A stretch of DNA of 64,000 nucleotides from Bin80 sp965203305 (GCA_965203305.1 OZ241874.1:2046001-2110000); one strand, 5' to 3'. Shown: positions 25,668-35,206, counted from the first letter of the stretch. The notes: generated by a model not told the origin, from the letters alone. Numbers and translations are program-made.

Positions 25668-26261
25668 ATGAAACCACGCAAGAAAATCATTTCCGAGGAG
25701 ATTTGGCCACAGCTCCCTGACATCTACCCAACGGTATTTGCGTGTGCAGCATTCTCTTGTTTTCTGCAGGAAAATCTCCCGGAATGGGAAGATATAAGCT
25801 GGTCTGAGCGCGACAAGATTGATGCAAAACTTGATGGCCTGCCTCTCCCCGCACAAGAGGTGATCCGTGCATTCCGGGATCTTATTGAGTACCTGACGGT
25901 GATTGACCACAAGTTTATGCGTCCAGGAGATGAAATATCTTCTGGTGCAGAAAAGCTCGAAAAGATTGACATTAATTACTTCGGTGTCGGAAATGCCGAA
26001 AATCTCCTCTATATCACCATCATCGCATATTCCAAACGATATGCTCCCAAACTGGCGAAAGAAACCTACAATTTCTGGGTGAAACATGGAAATAGTGCTG
26101 CCATGAAGGAGGACTTCGCTGATGTATTTTCCAGAGGTCTTGATGTGCTTCCCGATTCTTTAATGATAATCATTCTCGTGCTGCAGATGGCCCTGGTCGC
26201 GTTTGAAGAGGGGACGACACTCGAATGGATGATAAATGCTATCGAAAATCTGAATGAATGA
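25668..26261 (+). CDS. hypothetical protein between trpE and trpS
   Basis: The 197-residue protein starts MKPRKKIISEEIWPQL, and no family is recognised. It looks mostly helical, with a hydrophobic C-terminal stretch (LMIIILVLQMALVAF, residues 165-179). A decayed copy lies on the far side of the ISL3-like element (27713-28314); the closest match is KRYAPKLAKETYNFW against KRYAPKFARESYDLW. The gene pair is therefore a duplication split by the insertion. It looks intact. Confidence 0.65.
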   Translation: MKPRKKIISEEIWPQLPDIYPTVFACAAFSCFLQENLPEWEDISWSERDKIDAKLDGLPLPAQEVIRAFRDLIEYLTVIDHKFMRPGDEISSGAEKLEKIDINYFGVGNAENLLYITIIAYSKRYAPKLAKETYNFWVKHGNSAAMKEDFADVFSRGLDVLPDSLMIIILVLQMALVAFEEGTTLEWMINAIENLNE

Positions 26262-26327
26262 TGCAAACCCGCTATGCTGCCTCTCATGAAAATCCCCGTT
26301 CCATCCATTGACTGGGATATGACTGAT

Positions 26328-27617
26328 CGGTATTACTGCAATTCCTGTGGATAGAGGCTCAGATTTCCATGGAAGAAGAGGACCGCCACTCTGAAATTCT
26401 CGAAATTTCGGAAGCCTCTTGCAATGGTAAGCACCCGTTGAATTTTCCCGTTAATGCGTTCAGCTTTGGCATTGGACTGTTCGCACCAGAGCGCATTACA
26501 GACTCCATTGATATGTTCTTCAGAGGTGTCGGCGACCTTGATGGCCTGTTCAATGCCTGTCTTTCTGACACTGGCGAGCCAGAGCTTGAGATAGGTCATG
26601 GCTTCGGCGGGGGACGAACATCGGAAGATCGCCTTGAAGTTCTCTCGCTGCTGCCAGAGTACGCCGACCTTGAGATTCGCGTCCATGATCGTCTGGAAAA
26701 TCTCTTCCTGCTTTTCGGTGCGGTTTTCTGGATTTTTCAGGAGTGCGTACCGACTGCTTTTCAATGCTTCTGGATGCGACTTCGCCTCCTGTCTCCGAAG
26801 GTTGTTCAGGGCTTTATTGAGGATCTTGATCAAATGAAAGCGGTCATGAACCAAGAGTGCACCGGGAAGCAAATTCTCGGCAAGATTAAGAAATGCCTTC
26901 CACATATCCGAGGTAATCGTTTCAATCCTGTCCCGCATGTGCTTGGGCAAAATGCGCTCCACCAGTGCTGTAGCACTCTTTTCGTCGTGTCCTTCCGCCA
27001 AATCAATCACATATCCCAAGTCTCCGTTACTCACGATAGTCGCAAACTGATACCGCCTGGCAAACGCCTTCTCGTCTATGCTCAAATGCCTGAACTCCTC
27101 CACAACCCGGCGTTCCATGCCACGGTCTACCGCCCGATGCATCACCCGGTGAACCAGCCGAAAGTTGCACCCCATCAGCTGTGCCGTTTTGCTCTGGCTC
27201 TCCGTTGGTTTCAGTACGTCAATCACCCGGCGTGCAAACATGTGGGTGAAGCGATCCGACACTGATGCCCATGGAATCCGAATGGTTTTGACCCCAGCCG
27301 ATGACTTGCTCCGTGGAACCCGACAGTGAAGAATACACTTGTATTGAAAATGATCCAGATGGCGCCACTGACGCGATTTCCGCAAGTCATAGGCCGGTCC
27401 ACGCTCTCCCGTCTCTGGACAGAAAACCTCCCCGCCAGCATGGGAAATGTAGACATGAATCGTCTCCGTGGACTCCTCCGTCGTAACCTCATCAACAACC
27501 CAGTCCTCTCCCAGGAACAATGTCTCGTAAAAAAATTTTGCCTTGGTATTCATCGTTTCTTGAATGGGAAATGGAAGCTCCAAAAATACGGTTTTCATAC
27601 GAATTGCACTAGTACCG
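26328..27617. mobile_element. ISL3-like insertion sequence
   Basis: The 1290-base element ends in inverted repeats CGGTATTACTGCAATTC (left) and CGGTACTAGTGCAATTC (right), 15 of 17 identical. It is flanked by direct repeats of ACTGAT (26322-26327 and 27618-27623). It carries one minus-strand transposase whose stop and start codons lie in or next to the end repeats. It separates a gene from its decayed paralogue. Confidence 0.9.
26333..27598 (-). CDS. ISL3 family transposase
   Basis: The 421-residue DDE transposase has LSIDEKAFARR near residue 172, TSDMWKAFLN near residue 239, VHDRFHLIKILNKA near residue 262 and the C-terminal EQSNAKAERINGKIQ. It matches the ISL3 family in order and length. 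The N-terminal zinc-binding region looks eroded: where relatives have paired cysteines it reads VFCPETG and later PRSKSSAG. The frame is complete, but DNA binding may be altered. Confidence 0.92.
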   Translation of the reverse strand: MKTVFLELPFPIQETMNTKAKFFYETLFLGEDWVVDEVTTEESTETIHVYISHAGGEVFCPETGERGPAYDLRKSRQWRHLDHFQYKCILHCRVPRSKSSAGVKTIRIPWASVSDRFTHMFARRVIDVLKPTESQSKTAQLMGCNFRLVHRVMHRAVDRGMERRVVEEFRHLSIDEKAFARRYQFATIVSNGDLGYVIDLAEGHDEKSATALVERILPKHMRDRIETITSDMWKAFLNLAENLLPGALLVHDRFHLIKILNKALNNLRRQEAKSHPEALKSSRYALLKNPENRTEKQEEIFQTIMDANLKVGVLWQQRENFKAIFRCSSPAEAMTYLKLWLASVRKTGIEQAIKVADTSEEHINGVCNALWCEQSNAKAERINGKIQRVLTIARGFRNFENFRVAVLFFHGNLSLYPQELQ

Positions 27618-27712
27618 ACTGATCAAATGCTCCCAGTGGGGATAAATCCCTTGAATAGATCGTAGAAATCCACTGCAAACTGGAGTTCACCAGTCATAAT
27701 TCAATATCAGGC

Positions 27713-28314
27713 ATGAAACTGCGCAAGAGAATTATACCCGGCCTAGCCCCAGCTCGCTGGTGTTTCTTCCGTCCACGCGGCGTTCATTGCGTTACTGCAT
27801 TTCTGTGAAATCTATGCCCCGAAAGATGTAGCTGCCCGCGTTAATGACTTCGAAATTGTTGGGACGCAGTGAACAACATAGACACCCTCACCCTTGACTG
27901 GCCTCCCATGATGAAAGAGGTGCCTGACTACATCACAGATCTGGTTATAGCTCTGATGCGATATTCACCGAAGGATGTCAAAAATCTCGGAAAGGCAACC
28001 TTGCGGAAGCTGACCACAGATATTTTGATGGTTTTAAGATGCAAACACTGCTCTTTGCCTCCCTGATTGCACTTGCCAAGCGATATGCTCCCAAATTTGC
28101 CAGAGAGAGCTACGATCTGTGGGAGGAATCCAGAGACAGATAGGATACAAGCATGGAGGCAGTCTTTGTATTCACAGAATTTGATTACATCCATGAAATT
28201 CCAGAGCACATAAAAGAGGCGTTTCTTGCAGCTGGAGAAGCTCTGCATGAGTTTGAGGCAATGAAAGAGAGGGAACTGGAATTACTCGTGCAAGAAAAAC
28301 ATAATTCCGGATGA
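27713..28314 (+). pseudogene. decayed paralogue of the 25668 gene
   Basis: Pieces in changing frames match the intact protein at 25668-26261. The start reads MKLRKRIIPGLAP and soon stops. The next piece contains KDVAARVNDFEIVG. A later piece reads LLFASLIALAKRYAPKFARE, and the end is HEFEAMKERELELLVQ. Several frameshifts and stops separate them. It is a dead copy that lies on the right side of the ISL3-like element. Confidence 0.7.
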
Positions 28315-28385
28315 ATGGTATACATGCACCCCCTCTGTTGCTTGCTGTCACACGATACAGTTCGTCCATTTGATTGCATCAGTTC

Positions 28386-28862
28386 ATGACCGTCAAGGAA
28401 ATCAAGGCGGCCCTGCTGAAAAAAGGCTGGGCAGGAAAGACCATCAGTCGCCCGGAAACGGCACAGAGGCTGAATCCACTCATTGAAGCACATGTGAAGC
28501 TGAAGCATGGCTATGCCAGCCTTCTGCCCCATCTCGCGACAGACGAAGAGCGAGAGGAGCTGGCCTCTGTCCTGAAGACGCTCCGGCTGGATGTCGGCAA
28601 ACTCAAGGAGCTTGTCTTCAGTTGCGGAGAAACTGCCTTTAATGGCACTTCCCTCGAACCGGAATCCTTTGTACTTGCAGAAGACAGGCCGCTCTCCGAT
28701 TTGCAGGATCGCGAACAGGCATTCCATGCATTGCTGGAAGACGAGAAACCCGTCGAACATCAAATTCGCACGGAAGCAGTCCTGACACGCCTGCGAGAAA
28801 ACAGTGTTTCCAGATATTCCTTCCTCCGAGCCTGCGCCCGGCGATCACGGGCAACCGCATAA
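28386..28862 (+). CDS. hypothetical protein upstream of trpS
   Basis: The 158-residue protein begins MTVKEIKAALLKKGWAGK (an ATG at 28374 is also in frame). It is charged and helical, and the basic C-terminus ends RACARRSRATA. No domain is recognised. It ends eight bases before trpS and is likely cotranscribed with it. The open frame has GC-rich third positions like its trp neighbours, unlike the decayed DNA upstream, so I take it as a real gene. Confidence 0.6.
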   Translation: MTVKEIKAALLKKGWAGKTISRPETAQRLNPLIEAHVKLKHGYASLLPHLATDEEREELASVLKTLRLDVGKLKELVFSCGETAFNGTSLEPESFVLAEDRPLSDLQDREQAFHALLEDEKPVEHQIRTEAVLTRLRENSVSRYSFLRACARRSRATA

Positions 28863-28870
28863 AGTACTGC

Positions 28871-29887
28871 ATGGCACAGTATCCCTTTCCCCCCGGTGAA
28901 ACTGTCGTTGTATCTGGCATCCAGTCTTCTGGAGCTTTGCATCTCGGCAACTACTTTGGTGCCCTGCGACAGCATATTGCGCTGCATAAAAGGCATCCGT
29001 CCTACTACTTCATCGTGAATTATCACGCGATGACCACAGTTCGTGATCCAGAAGCACTGCGAACGCACACGCTTGAAGCGGCAATCACGTATCTGGCTCT
29101 CGGATTTGATCCGTCAAAAGGCAACCTGTTTGTGCAGAGTGATGTGCCGCTCCTGAATGAGCTGACCTGGCTTTTCTTCTGCCTGACTCCTGTTTCACAA
29201 CTGGAAAAAGCAACCTCGTACAAGGACAAGGTTGCACAGGGACTTTCGGCAAACTGCGGACTGTTCAATTATCCGATTCTGCAGGCTTCTGATATCCTCA
29301 TCTATGGCGGAACGCTGGTCCCTGTAGGGGCAGATCAAAAACAGCATATTGAGATCGCGCGGGACACTGCCCAGCGGTTTAACCGTACATGGACTCCAGA
29401 CCAGCCCCTGTTCCCGATCCCGGATGCCCACATCATTGAAAATGTGGCCCTCGTTCCCGGAATTGACGGGCGCAAGATGTCTAAAAGCTACGGGAATGCT
29501 ATCGGAATATTTGACGAGGGAAAACAGCTCAGCCAGCGGATCAAAAGTATCGTAACAGACTCTACCCCACTGGAAGATTCCAAGAATCCAGACAAGGATA
29601 ATGTGTTCGCTCTGATCCGACTGTTTGCGTCCGAACAACAGCAGACTGAAATCAGAGAAGCCTATCTGCGGGGAGGGTACGGATACGGACATGCAAAGAA
29701 AGTGCTGACCGATCTGATCACAGAATACTTTGCAGATGCACGAGAGAGGAGACGAGAGCTTCTTAAAGATCCAGACTATGTCCAGGATGTTCTGCGCCAG
29801 GGGGGAATCAATGCACGGGAACGTGCGGAAGTCTGCATGGAAGCAGTTCGAGAACTGACAGGACTGATAACTACATACAAGGTTTGA
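28871..29887 (+). CDS. trpS: tryptophanyl-tRNA synthetase
   Basis: The 338-residue class Ib synthetase charges tRNA-Trp. The HIGH-type motif is in SGALHLGNYFGALRQH near residues 20-35 and the KMSKS motif in GRKMSKSYGNAI near residues 200-211. The length is normal. It overlaps trpG by four bases and so is coexpressed with the biosynthetic genes. Confidence 0.97.
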   Translation: MAQYPFPPGETVVVSGIQSSGALHLGNYFGALRQHIALHKRHPSYYFIVNYHAMTTVRDPEALRTHTLEAAITYLALGFDPSKGNLFVQSDVPLLNELTWLFFCLTPVSQLEKATSYKDKVAQGLSANCGLFNYPILQASDILIYGGTLVPVGADQKQHIEIARDTAQRFNRTWTPDQPLFPIPDAHIIENVALVPGIDGRKMSKSYGNAIGIFDEGKQLSQRIKSIVTDSTPLEDSKNPDKDNVFALIRLFASEQQQTEIREAYLRGGYGYGHAKKVLTDLITEYFADARERRRELLKDPDYVQDVLRQGGINARERAEVCMEAVRELTGLITTYKV

Positions 29888-30462
29888 TCCTGGTCATTGA
29901 CAATTACGACTCCTTTACCTACAACCTGGTGCAGCTGATCGGTTGCACCACGGAGGATATTTGCGTAGAACGTAACGACGCCATTACGATTGCCGGGATT
30001 CGCGCCATGGGGCCGGACGGGATTGTGATTTCGCCCGGCCCCGGTCGCCCGAAGGATGCAGGAATCTGCAATGAGGTGGTGGGGGAACTCGGACAGGAAA
30101 CTCCCATCCTGGGGATTTGTCTGGGACATCAGATTATCGGGGAAGTCTATGGAGCAGAGGTGATCCATGCTCCGGCCCTGATGCATGGCAAGACATGCAT
30201 GGTTCGGCACAGCGGGCAGGAGCTTTTCAAGGATATCCCCGACCCTTTTGAGGCAACGCGGTACCACTCCCTCGTCCTGCAACCGGATTCCATTCCTGAC
30301 TGCCTGGAAGTGACTGCTTCCACATCCGATGATATCGTTATGGGAGTCCGGCATGTTGACGATCCTGTGGAGGGAGTGCAATTCCATCCAGAAAGCATCA
30401 TGACTCGTGATGGACAGACATTGCTCAACAACTGGCTTTCCCGCCTCGGGTTCAGGTCATGA
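29884..30462 (+). CDS. trpG: anthranilate synthase component II (glutamine amidotransferase)
   Basis: The 192-residue TrpG starts at a TTG (TTGA overlapping the trpS stop) followed by ILVIDNYDSFTYNLVQL. The catalytic triad is the Cys in GICLGHQII near residue 79 and the His and Glu in QFHPESI near residues 166-172. It passes ammonia from glutamine to TrpE. It overlaps trpD by four bases (ATGA). Confidence 0.95.
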   Translation: MILVIDNYDSFTYNLVQLIGCTTEDICVERNDAITIAGIRAMGPDGIVISPGPGRPKDAGICNEVVGELGQETPILGICLGHQIIGEVYGAEVIHAPALMHGKTCMVRHSGQELFKDIPDPFEATRYHSLVLQPDSIPDCLEVTASTSDDIVMGVRHVDDPVEGVQFHPESIMTRDGQTLLNNWLSRLGFRS

Positions 30463-31478
30463 ATGAGTATCTGAAGTGTCTTTCCAGGGGGGAGCTTCTT
30501 TCCGAGGAGCAGGCAGCTGGGGCAATGCACCAGATCATGCGGGGAGAGGCAGATCCTGTCCAGATTGCGGGACTCCTCATGGGCATGAGAGCCCGAGGGG
30601 AATCCATTGAAGAATTGACGGCATTTGCCCGTGTTATGCGGACCTACCTCGTCCCTGTACAGTGCAGGGCCCCGAATGCTATTGATGTCTGCGGGACCGG
30701 TGGAGACGGCAGTCATACCTTCAACATTTCCACCGCGGCAGCACTGGTCTGTGCCGGTGCAGGAGTTACAGTTGCCAAACATGGCAATCGAAGTGTATCC
30801 TCCAGATCTGGCAGCGCAGATGTGCTTGAGGAGCTGGGAGTAAACATTGACATGGGAGCTGATGCGGTGGCCCTGTGTCTTGAAAAGGCAGGGATTGGAT
30901 TTATCTTTGCGCGGCACTATCATCCGGCCATGCGTCATGTCATGCCAGTCCGGACAAAACTGAATGCACGTACAGCATTCAATATCCTGGGACCGCTCTG
31001 CAATCCCGCTGGCGTAAGACGGCAGATCATTGGAGCTTTTGACCTGGAAACCGCGAGGACGATTGCCACGATCATGCACAGACTGGGGGCAGAGCATGTT
31101 GTTGCTCTCCACTCCGAAGATGGCCTTGATGAAGTCTCTGTTGCTGCTCCCACAACGGTAATTGAGTATCGTGCAACAGAGGAGGAGCCAGCAGTTTTTC
31201 AGATCAAGCCTGAGGATTATGGACTGGCAAGAGCTCCTCTCTCCTCTCTCACAGGCAGAGATGCCAAACAGAATGCGTCCATGATTCGTTCTGTTCTGAG
31301 TGGAGATACCGGTCCCTGCCGGGATGTTGTCCTTCTGAACAGTGCACTTGGGCTATGGGTTTCTGGCCAGTATGACAGCATGAAGGCCTGTATGGATGCC
31401 GCACACACAAGCATTGATTCGGGAGCAGCAGATGCAAAACTTCAAACGCTGTGCAAAATCAGCAGCCTGCATCCATGA
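30459..31478 (+). CDS. trpD: anthranilate phosphoribosyltransferase
   Basis: The 339-residue TrpD adds phosphoribose to anthranilate. The PRPP site is VCGTGGDGSHTFNIST near residues 76-91 and the anthranilate region KHGNRSVSSRSGSADVLE near residues 106-123. ATGA overlaps link it to both trpG and trpC. The length is normal. Confidence 0.96.
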   Translation: MNEYLKCLSRGELLSEEQAAGAMHQIMRGEADPVQIAGLLMGMRARGESIEELTAFARVMRTYLVPVQCRAPNAIDVCGTGGDGSHTFNISTAAALVCAGAGVTVAKHGNRSVSSRSGSADVLEELGVNIDMGADAVALCLEKAGIGFIFARHYHPAMRHVMPVRTKLNARTAFNILGPLCNPAGVRRQIIGAFDLETARTIATIMHRLGAEHVVALHSEDGLDEVSVAAPTTVIEYRATEEEPAVFQIKPEDYGLARAPLSSLTGRDAKQNASMIRSVLSGDTGPCRDVVLLNSALGLWVSGQYDSMKACMDAAHTSIDSGAADAKLQTLCKISSLHP

Positions 31479-32293
31479 CGGTTCTTGACCGCATTGTAAC
31501 GGATGTCAGGGATGCTCTGAGCACACGAAAACGCCGCACTCCACTCCATGAACTGAAAGCGTCCATTGATACAGCAACCCCTCTGAAAGACTTTCAGGCT
31601 GCACTGACTGCTCCGGGACTGGGCATCATTGCCGAAATCAAGCAACGCTCCCCTTCCAAGGGACTGCTGAGGCATCCGTTTGATGTACAAGCCCTTGCCA
31701 GAGATTACTCGAATGCCCCTGCAGATGCCATCAGTGTTCTGACCGAAGAAAATCATTTTGACGGCTCCCTTTCGCATCTCAGAATCGTATCCAGCCATAC
31801 AGGCCTGCCCGTTCTGCGAAAAGATTTTATTATAGATCCTTACCAGCTGTACGAGGCGAAATCCTGCGGCGCAGATGCTGTATTGCTGATTGCTGCAATC
31901 CTGGACAGACCACAACTCCGTGATCTGCTGAATATTGCGGCAGAGCTGAACCTGGACTGTCTGGTTGAAGTCTATGACCCTGTAGAACTGGAAAAAATTG
32001 ACTTTAGCCAGGTTTCCATCCTGGGAGTAAACAATCGCAATCTGCACACATTTGAGGTGGACATTGAACATTCTCTTCGGGTATTTGAGATGCTGGACAG
32101 GGATATTGTCCGGGTATCCGAGAGCGGACTTCGGTCCCCGGAAGATTTAGCCTATCTGCACCAGCAAGGGGTTGATGCCGTGCTCATCGGGGAAACGTTT
32201 ATGCGTGCAGACAATCCCGGTACTGCCCTGCGGGTACTCCGCGAAAAAACCAGTGCGATCCTTGGCCTGCAACTACCCCCTAGGCAGGCATAA
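31475..32293 (+). CDS. trpC: indole-3-glycerol-phosphate synthase
   Basis: The 272-residue TrpC closes the indole ring. Motifs are IAEIKQRSPSKGLL near residues 50-63, VLRKDFIIDPYQ near 110-121, and VSESGLRSPEDL near 210-221. The start at 31475 (ATGACGG) overlaps the trpD stop. The longer open frame beginning at 31451 lies inside trpD and is rejected. Confidence 0.96.
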   Translation: MTVLDRIVTDVRDALSTRKRRTPLHELKASIDTATPLKDFQAALTAPGLGIIAEIKQRSPSKGLLRHPFDVQALARDYSNAPADAISVLTEENHFDGSLSHLRIVSSHTGLPVLRKDFIIDPYQLYEAKSCGADAVLLIAAILDRPQLRDLLNIAAELNLDCLVEVYDPVELEKIDFSQVSILGVNNRNLHTFEVDIEHSLRVFEMLDRDIVRVSESGLRSPEDLAYLHQQGVDAVLIGETFMRADNPGTALRVLREKTSAILGLQLPPRQA

Positions 32294-32529
32294 ACAGCAA
32301 GAATGAATCATTCCGTGGGGACTGTCCGGTTTCCATTCTGCCTCCCGGATCAAGTCTGATGGCGGAACTGTACCTGCAGACACCTCAACATGACCCCGCC
32401 ACAAACCGGCCACATGGATTGAGCTGTGTCGCACTTTCCCGATACTCTCTCAGGAGAGATTGCCCCGTAGAGAACCCCTTCCATCCCATTCCGTAACTTG
32501 TGGCTTCTGAAACCAAACCTTGCCATCCT

Positions 32530-33822
32530 ATGCCATTCTGGAATCAACTTGAAAAGCATGCCGATCTGGGACTCCTCATTCTCCGAATCGGATTCGGAAT
32601 TGGGATGCTGGTCTTTCATGGATGGGGAAAATTGATTGGGGGCCCCGAGGCATGGGCCTCCGTCGGAGAGTCCATGCAAATTTTCGGAATCGGCTTTGGA
32701 CATGCGTTCTTTGGTTTTCTTGCTGCCCTTGCAGAATCCGCTGGCGCAGTGTGCGTGGTTCTTGGAATTTTTTACCGGCCAGCAATGGTCATGCTTGGAT
32801 TCACCATGTTCGTGGCAACCCTGTCTCTTGCCATAACCGGAAACGGGAATCCAGGACATGCCTTCAAGAATCTGTTTGTCTGTGCAGGCATGTTTCTGGC
32901 TGGTCCCGGAAAATACAGCATTGATCGCCTGTTTGGCAGCAAACTCCCGGGAAACGCCACAATGTTGCTCCTGCTCTTCCTGCTTGTTCCAGGCAGTGCA
33001 CTTGCGCAGCCATATGGCACTGTACATGATGAACTTGCACTGCAAAGTGACATTCTGGGATCCGAACGAAAATTTGCCGTCTACCTACCCCCGGATTATC
33101 ATACGAGCGAGCGCAGGTATCCTGCACTGTACCTGTTGCACGGATCTGGTGATGATCAGACAGGCTGGATTCAGTTTGGAGAAGTTCAGCATATTGCCGA
33201 TACAGCAATTCGGACAGGCAAGGCAACCCCCATGGTCATTATCATGCCAGATGCGAATACGGGAGTCCGTGGATATTACAATGATGTGACGAATACATGG
33301 CGGTATGAGGACTTCTTTTTCGAGGAGCTGATTCCTCATGTAGAGGGAAGATTTCGGGTTAAGCCCCAGAAACAGTATCGTGCTGTTTCCGGGCTTTCCA
33401 TGGGAGGAGGCGGAGCCTTCATCTATGCACTTCGCCGTCCCGACCTGTTCTCTTCCGCAGCACCGCTGAGTGCATGGATAGGCCCCGATTCGGCTGAAGA
33501 ATACAGAGATGTTATGGAACGGTGGGGAAATGACTTGTCGGATGTATCCGACAGGGAGATTGAGAAGTATGTTGACGAGCACAACGCTGTCAGGCTAATC
33601 CAGACATTGCCAGAGAAAGGCATTCGTTCTGTTCGCTGGTTCATTGACTGCGGGGATGATGACTATCTGTATGAGGGCAGTTCACTCATACACATTGAGA
33701 TGCGCAAACGGGACATTCCGCATGAATTTCGGATTCGTGATGGCGGTCACACATGGACCTACTGGCGAGAGAGCCTGCCTGCTGTACTTCACTTTGTATC
33801 TCAGACATTCCATCAGTATTAG
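32530..33822 (+). CDS. DoxX-like membrane domain fused to an esterase
   Basis: The 430-residue frame has two parts. Residues 1-140 are a four-helix DoxX-type domain (LLILRIGFGIGMLVFHGWGK, later FKNLFVCAGMFLAGPGKYS). Then comes a hydrophobic stretch resembling a signal peptide (MLLLLFLLVPGSALAQ). Residues 165-430 are an alpha/beta hydrolase of the esterase D type, with YLLHGSGDDQ, the nucleophile in SGLSMGGGGAF, and DGGHTWTYW for the catalytic His. No stop codon lies between the parts. The esterase would be periplasmic. An internal start at the ATG at 32962 could also yield a stand-alone secreted esterase. Confidence 0.82.
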   Translation: MPFWNQLEKHADLGLLILRIGFGIGMLVFHGWGKLIGGPEAWASVGESMQIFGIGFGHAFFGFLAALAESAGAVCVVLGIFYRPAMVMLGFTMFVATLSLAITGNGNPGHAFKNLFVCAGMFLAGPGKYSIDRLFGSKLPGNATMLLLLFLLVPGSALAQPYGTVHDELALQSDILGSERKFAVYLPPDYHTSERRYPALYLLHGSGDDQTGWIQFGEVQHIADTAIRTGKATPMVIIMPDANTGVRGYYNDVTNTWRYEDFFFEELIPHVEGRFRVKPQKQYRAVSGLSMGGGGAFIYALRRPDLFSSAAPLSAWIGPDSAEEYRDVMERWGNDLSDVSDREIEKYVDEHNAVRLIQTLPEKGIRSVRWFIDCGDDDYLYEGSSLIHIEMRKRDIPHEFRIRDGGHTWTYWRESLPAVLHFVSQTFHQY

Positions 33823-33950
33823 CCATTCCCTGGTGAGATTCCGAAAACAGATCATGCTACGGCAATACTTGCCCCAGACAGATAATCCGGCCTGCCATGC
33901 ACTTGAGAACGGACTGGTAGCCTTATTGCCTGACCTGATATGCCGGTAAG

Positions 33951-34000
33951 CACTCTCCGAACAACATTTCTCCGTCATCCAGAATTTTTTGCAAGAGGCT
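33951..34000 (-). repeat. remnant of the cassette-type end sequence, inverted
   Basis: Read on the minus strand, this begins AGCCTCTTGCAAAAAATTC and continues with a match to the left end of the ATPase cassette (9754-9815), including GATGACGGAGAA and CGGAGAGTG. It is an end remnant that points toward the 34030 gene. No matching second end is found to its left. Confidence 0.65.
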
Positions 34001-34029
34001 GTCCTGCAACCAAGCACAAGTATTAAGAG

Positions 34030-34662
34030 ATGAGCCGTATTCTCATCACTGGTTTGGTGCTGTCTGTGACATTCTCCACTGCGAACAGTTTCGCACAAGA
34101 AGATCCCTCAACGGACGAGGAGGGAGTTCCAGTGAAAATCAACCTCAAGCGCGGAGAGCCCAGCTGTACATTGGGCGGGACACGGAACCTTGAGTACGGG
34201 ACACTGCAAGCCCCCATATCTGGCACGCGGACAGCCTCGTTTGATCCTGCGGTTGGTGGTGGTGATTTCTCGTACAGGGATGACTCCGACACCGAACTCA
34301 TACCCAGCGGTACTCATAGGATCGGTACCATGTCCGTGACTGCATACAATCTGATGAGAGGAGGGAAACAACGAATTCAAATCTTCTCCCTTAATGAAGG
34401 GCTTGTGCTCAGGCGTTGCGATGGAGATTCAGACGCATCTGGAAGTTGTTCGCTGGACTATTCACTCGCAGTGGGACGGCTCTACGACGAGGAATCTGGG
34501 GGCACTTGGCAACGACTGAGAGCAGGAGACAGAATTGAATTTGGGGATGAGGACCCCAAGATCATATACCTCCAGTTTGGAGGTGATGTCATCATTCCTG
34601 CGGGAACACCCAATGGAACATATAAGGGCAAGTTAACTGTTCGAGTCTCCTGCGTCAATTAG
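34030..34662 (+). CDS. secreted protein, DUF4402/spore-coat-U-like
   Basis: The 210-residue protein has a signal peptide (MSRILITGLVLSVTFSTANSF, cut near residue 22) and a beta-sandwich-like mature domain. It ends with VIIPAGTPNGTYKGKLTV, the pattern of DUF4402 and SCPU pilin-like proteins, which have an immunoglobulin-like fold and go to the cell surface. A pair of cysteines (RRCDGDSDASGSCS) may form a disulfide. It lies between trpC and trpF and between two inverted end remnants, so it probably arrived by transposition. Confidence 0.7.
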   Translation: MSRILITGLVLSVTFSTANSFAQEDPSTDEEGVPVKINLKRGEPSCTLGGTRNLEYGTLQAPISGTRTASFDPAVGGGDFSYRDDSDTELIPSGTHRIGTMSVTAYNLMRGGKQRIQIFSLNEGLVLRRCDGDSDASGSCSLDYSLAVGRLYDEESGGTWQRLRAGDRIEFGDEDPKIIYLQFGGDVIIPAGTPNGTYKGKLTVRVSCVN

Positions 34663-35206
34663 ACTGTCGCAAGATGGGCAGTACCCTCTGTTGCCTACAT
34701 GCAGAAGGGATATACCACAAGAGCATGGGTACAGGGAGGCCGGTGCATCTCTGACAGGACTGCATCAAAATGGTTGAGTTTTTGCCTCTCGCGTCAGGGA
34801 ATTTCCTGCAATATATCCTGTCGGAGATCTCTGCCTGCATTTTCTTATTGTCGGTATTTCAACCAGAGAGCCTCCTGCAAAATTCCTGAATGACCAGGAA
34901 ATATCGCTCCGAGAGTGCATGCAGACACATCAATTCGGGGATAGAGGCAGTTTTGTAATCGCCTCGTATAGTGTATCCAGATCTGCGGGCTATTTCACCG
35001 CTGCTGAGAATGATGATGTCTTGTGATCACTGGTCAGCTCATACCCGCAAATTCCAGAAACTCAACATCCTGCCTGAATCCCTGGCGGCATGGTGACACC
35101 CGCATGTGAACAGCGGAACGGGAATATCATCCTTCACCTGACAACAAATTTATGTCTTTCACAGTAGAACCAGCCAACTGGTGCTCTGCTCGTCAAGCAT
35201 GATCTG
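34663..35206. other. 544-base gap before trpF
   Basis: Apart from the end remnant at 34868-34932, I see no gene, hairpin-plus-T terminator or RNA. A promoter for trpFBA may lie here, but none is clear. Confidence 0.4.
34868..34932 (+). repeat. remnant of the cassette-type end sequence
   Basis: About 65 bases match the left end of the ATPase cassette at 9754-9818: GAGCCTCCTGCAAAATTCC here against GAGCCTCTTGCAAAATTCC, then a shared TATCGCTCCGAGAGTG and GACACAT. No partner end is found before trpF. Confidence 0.75.
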
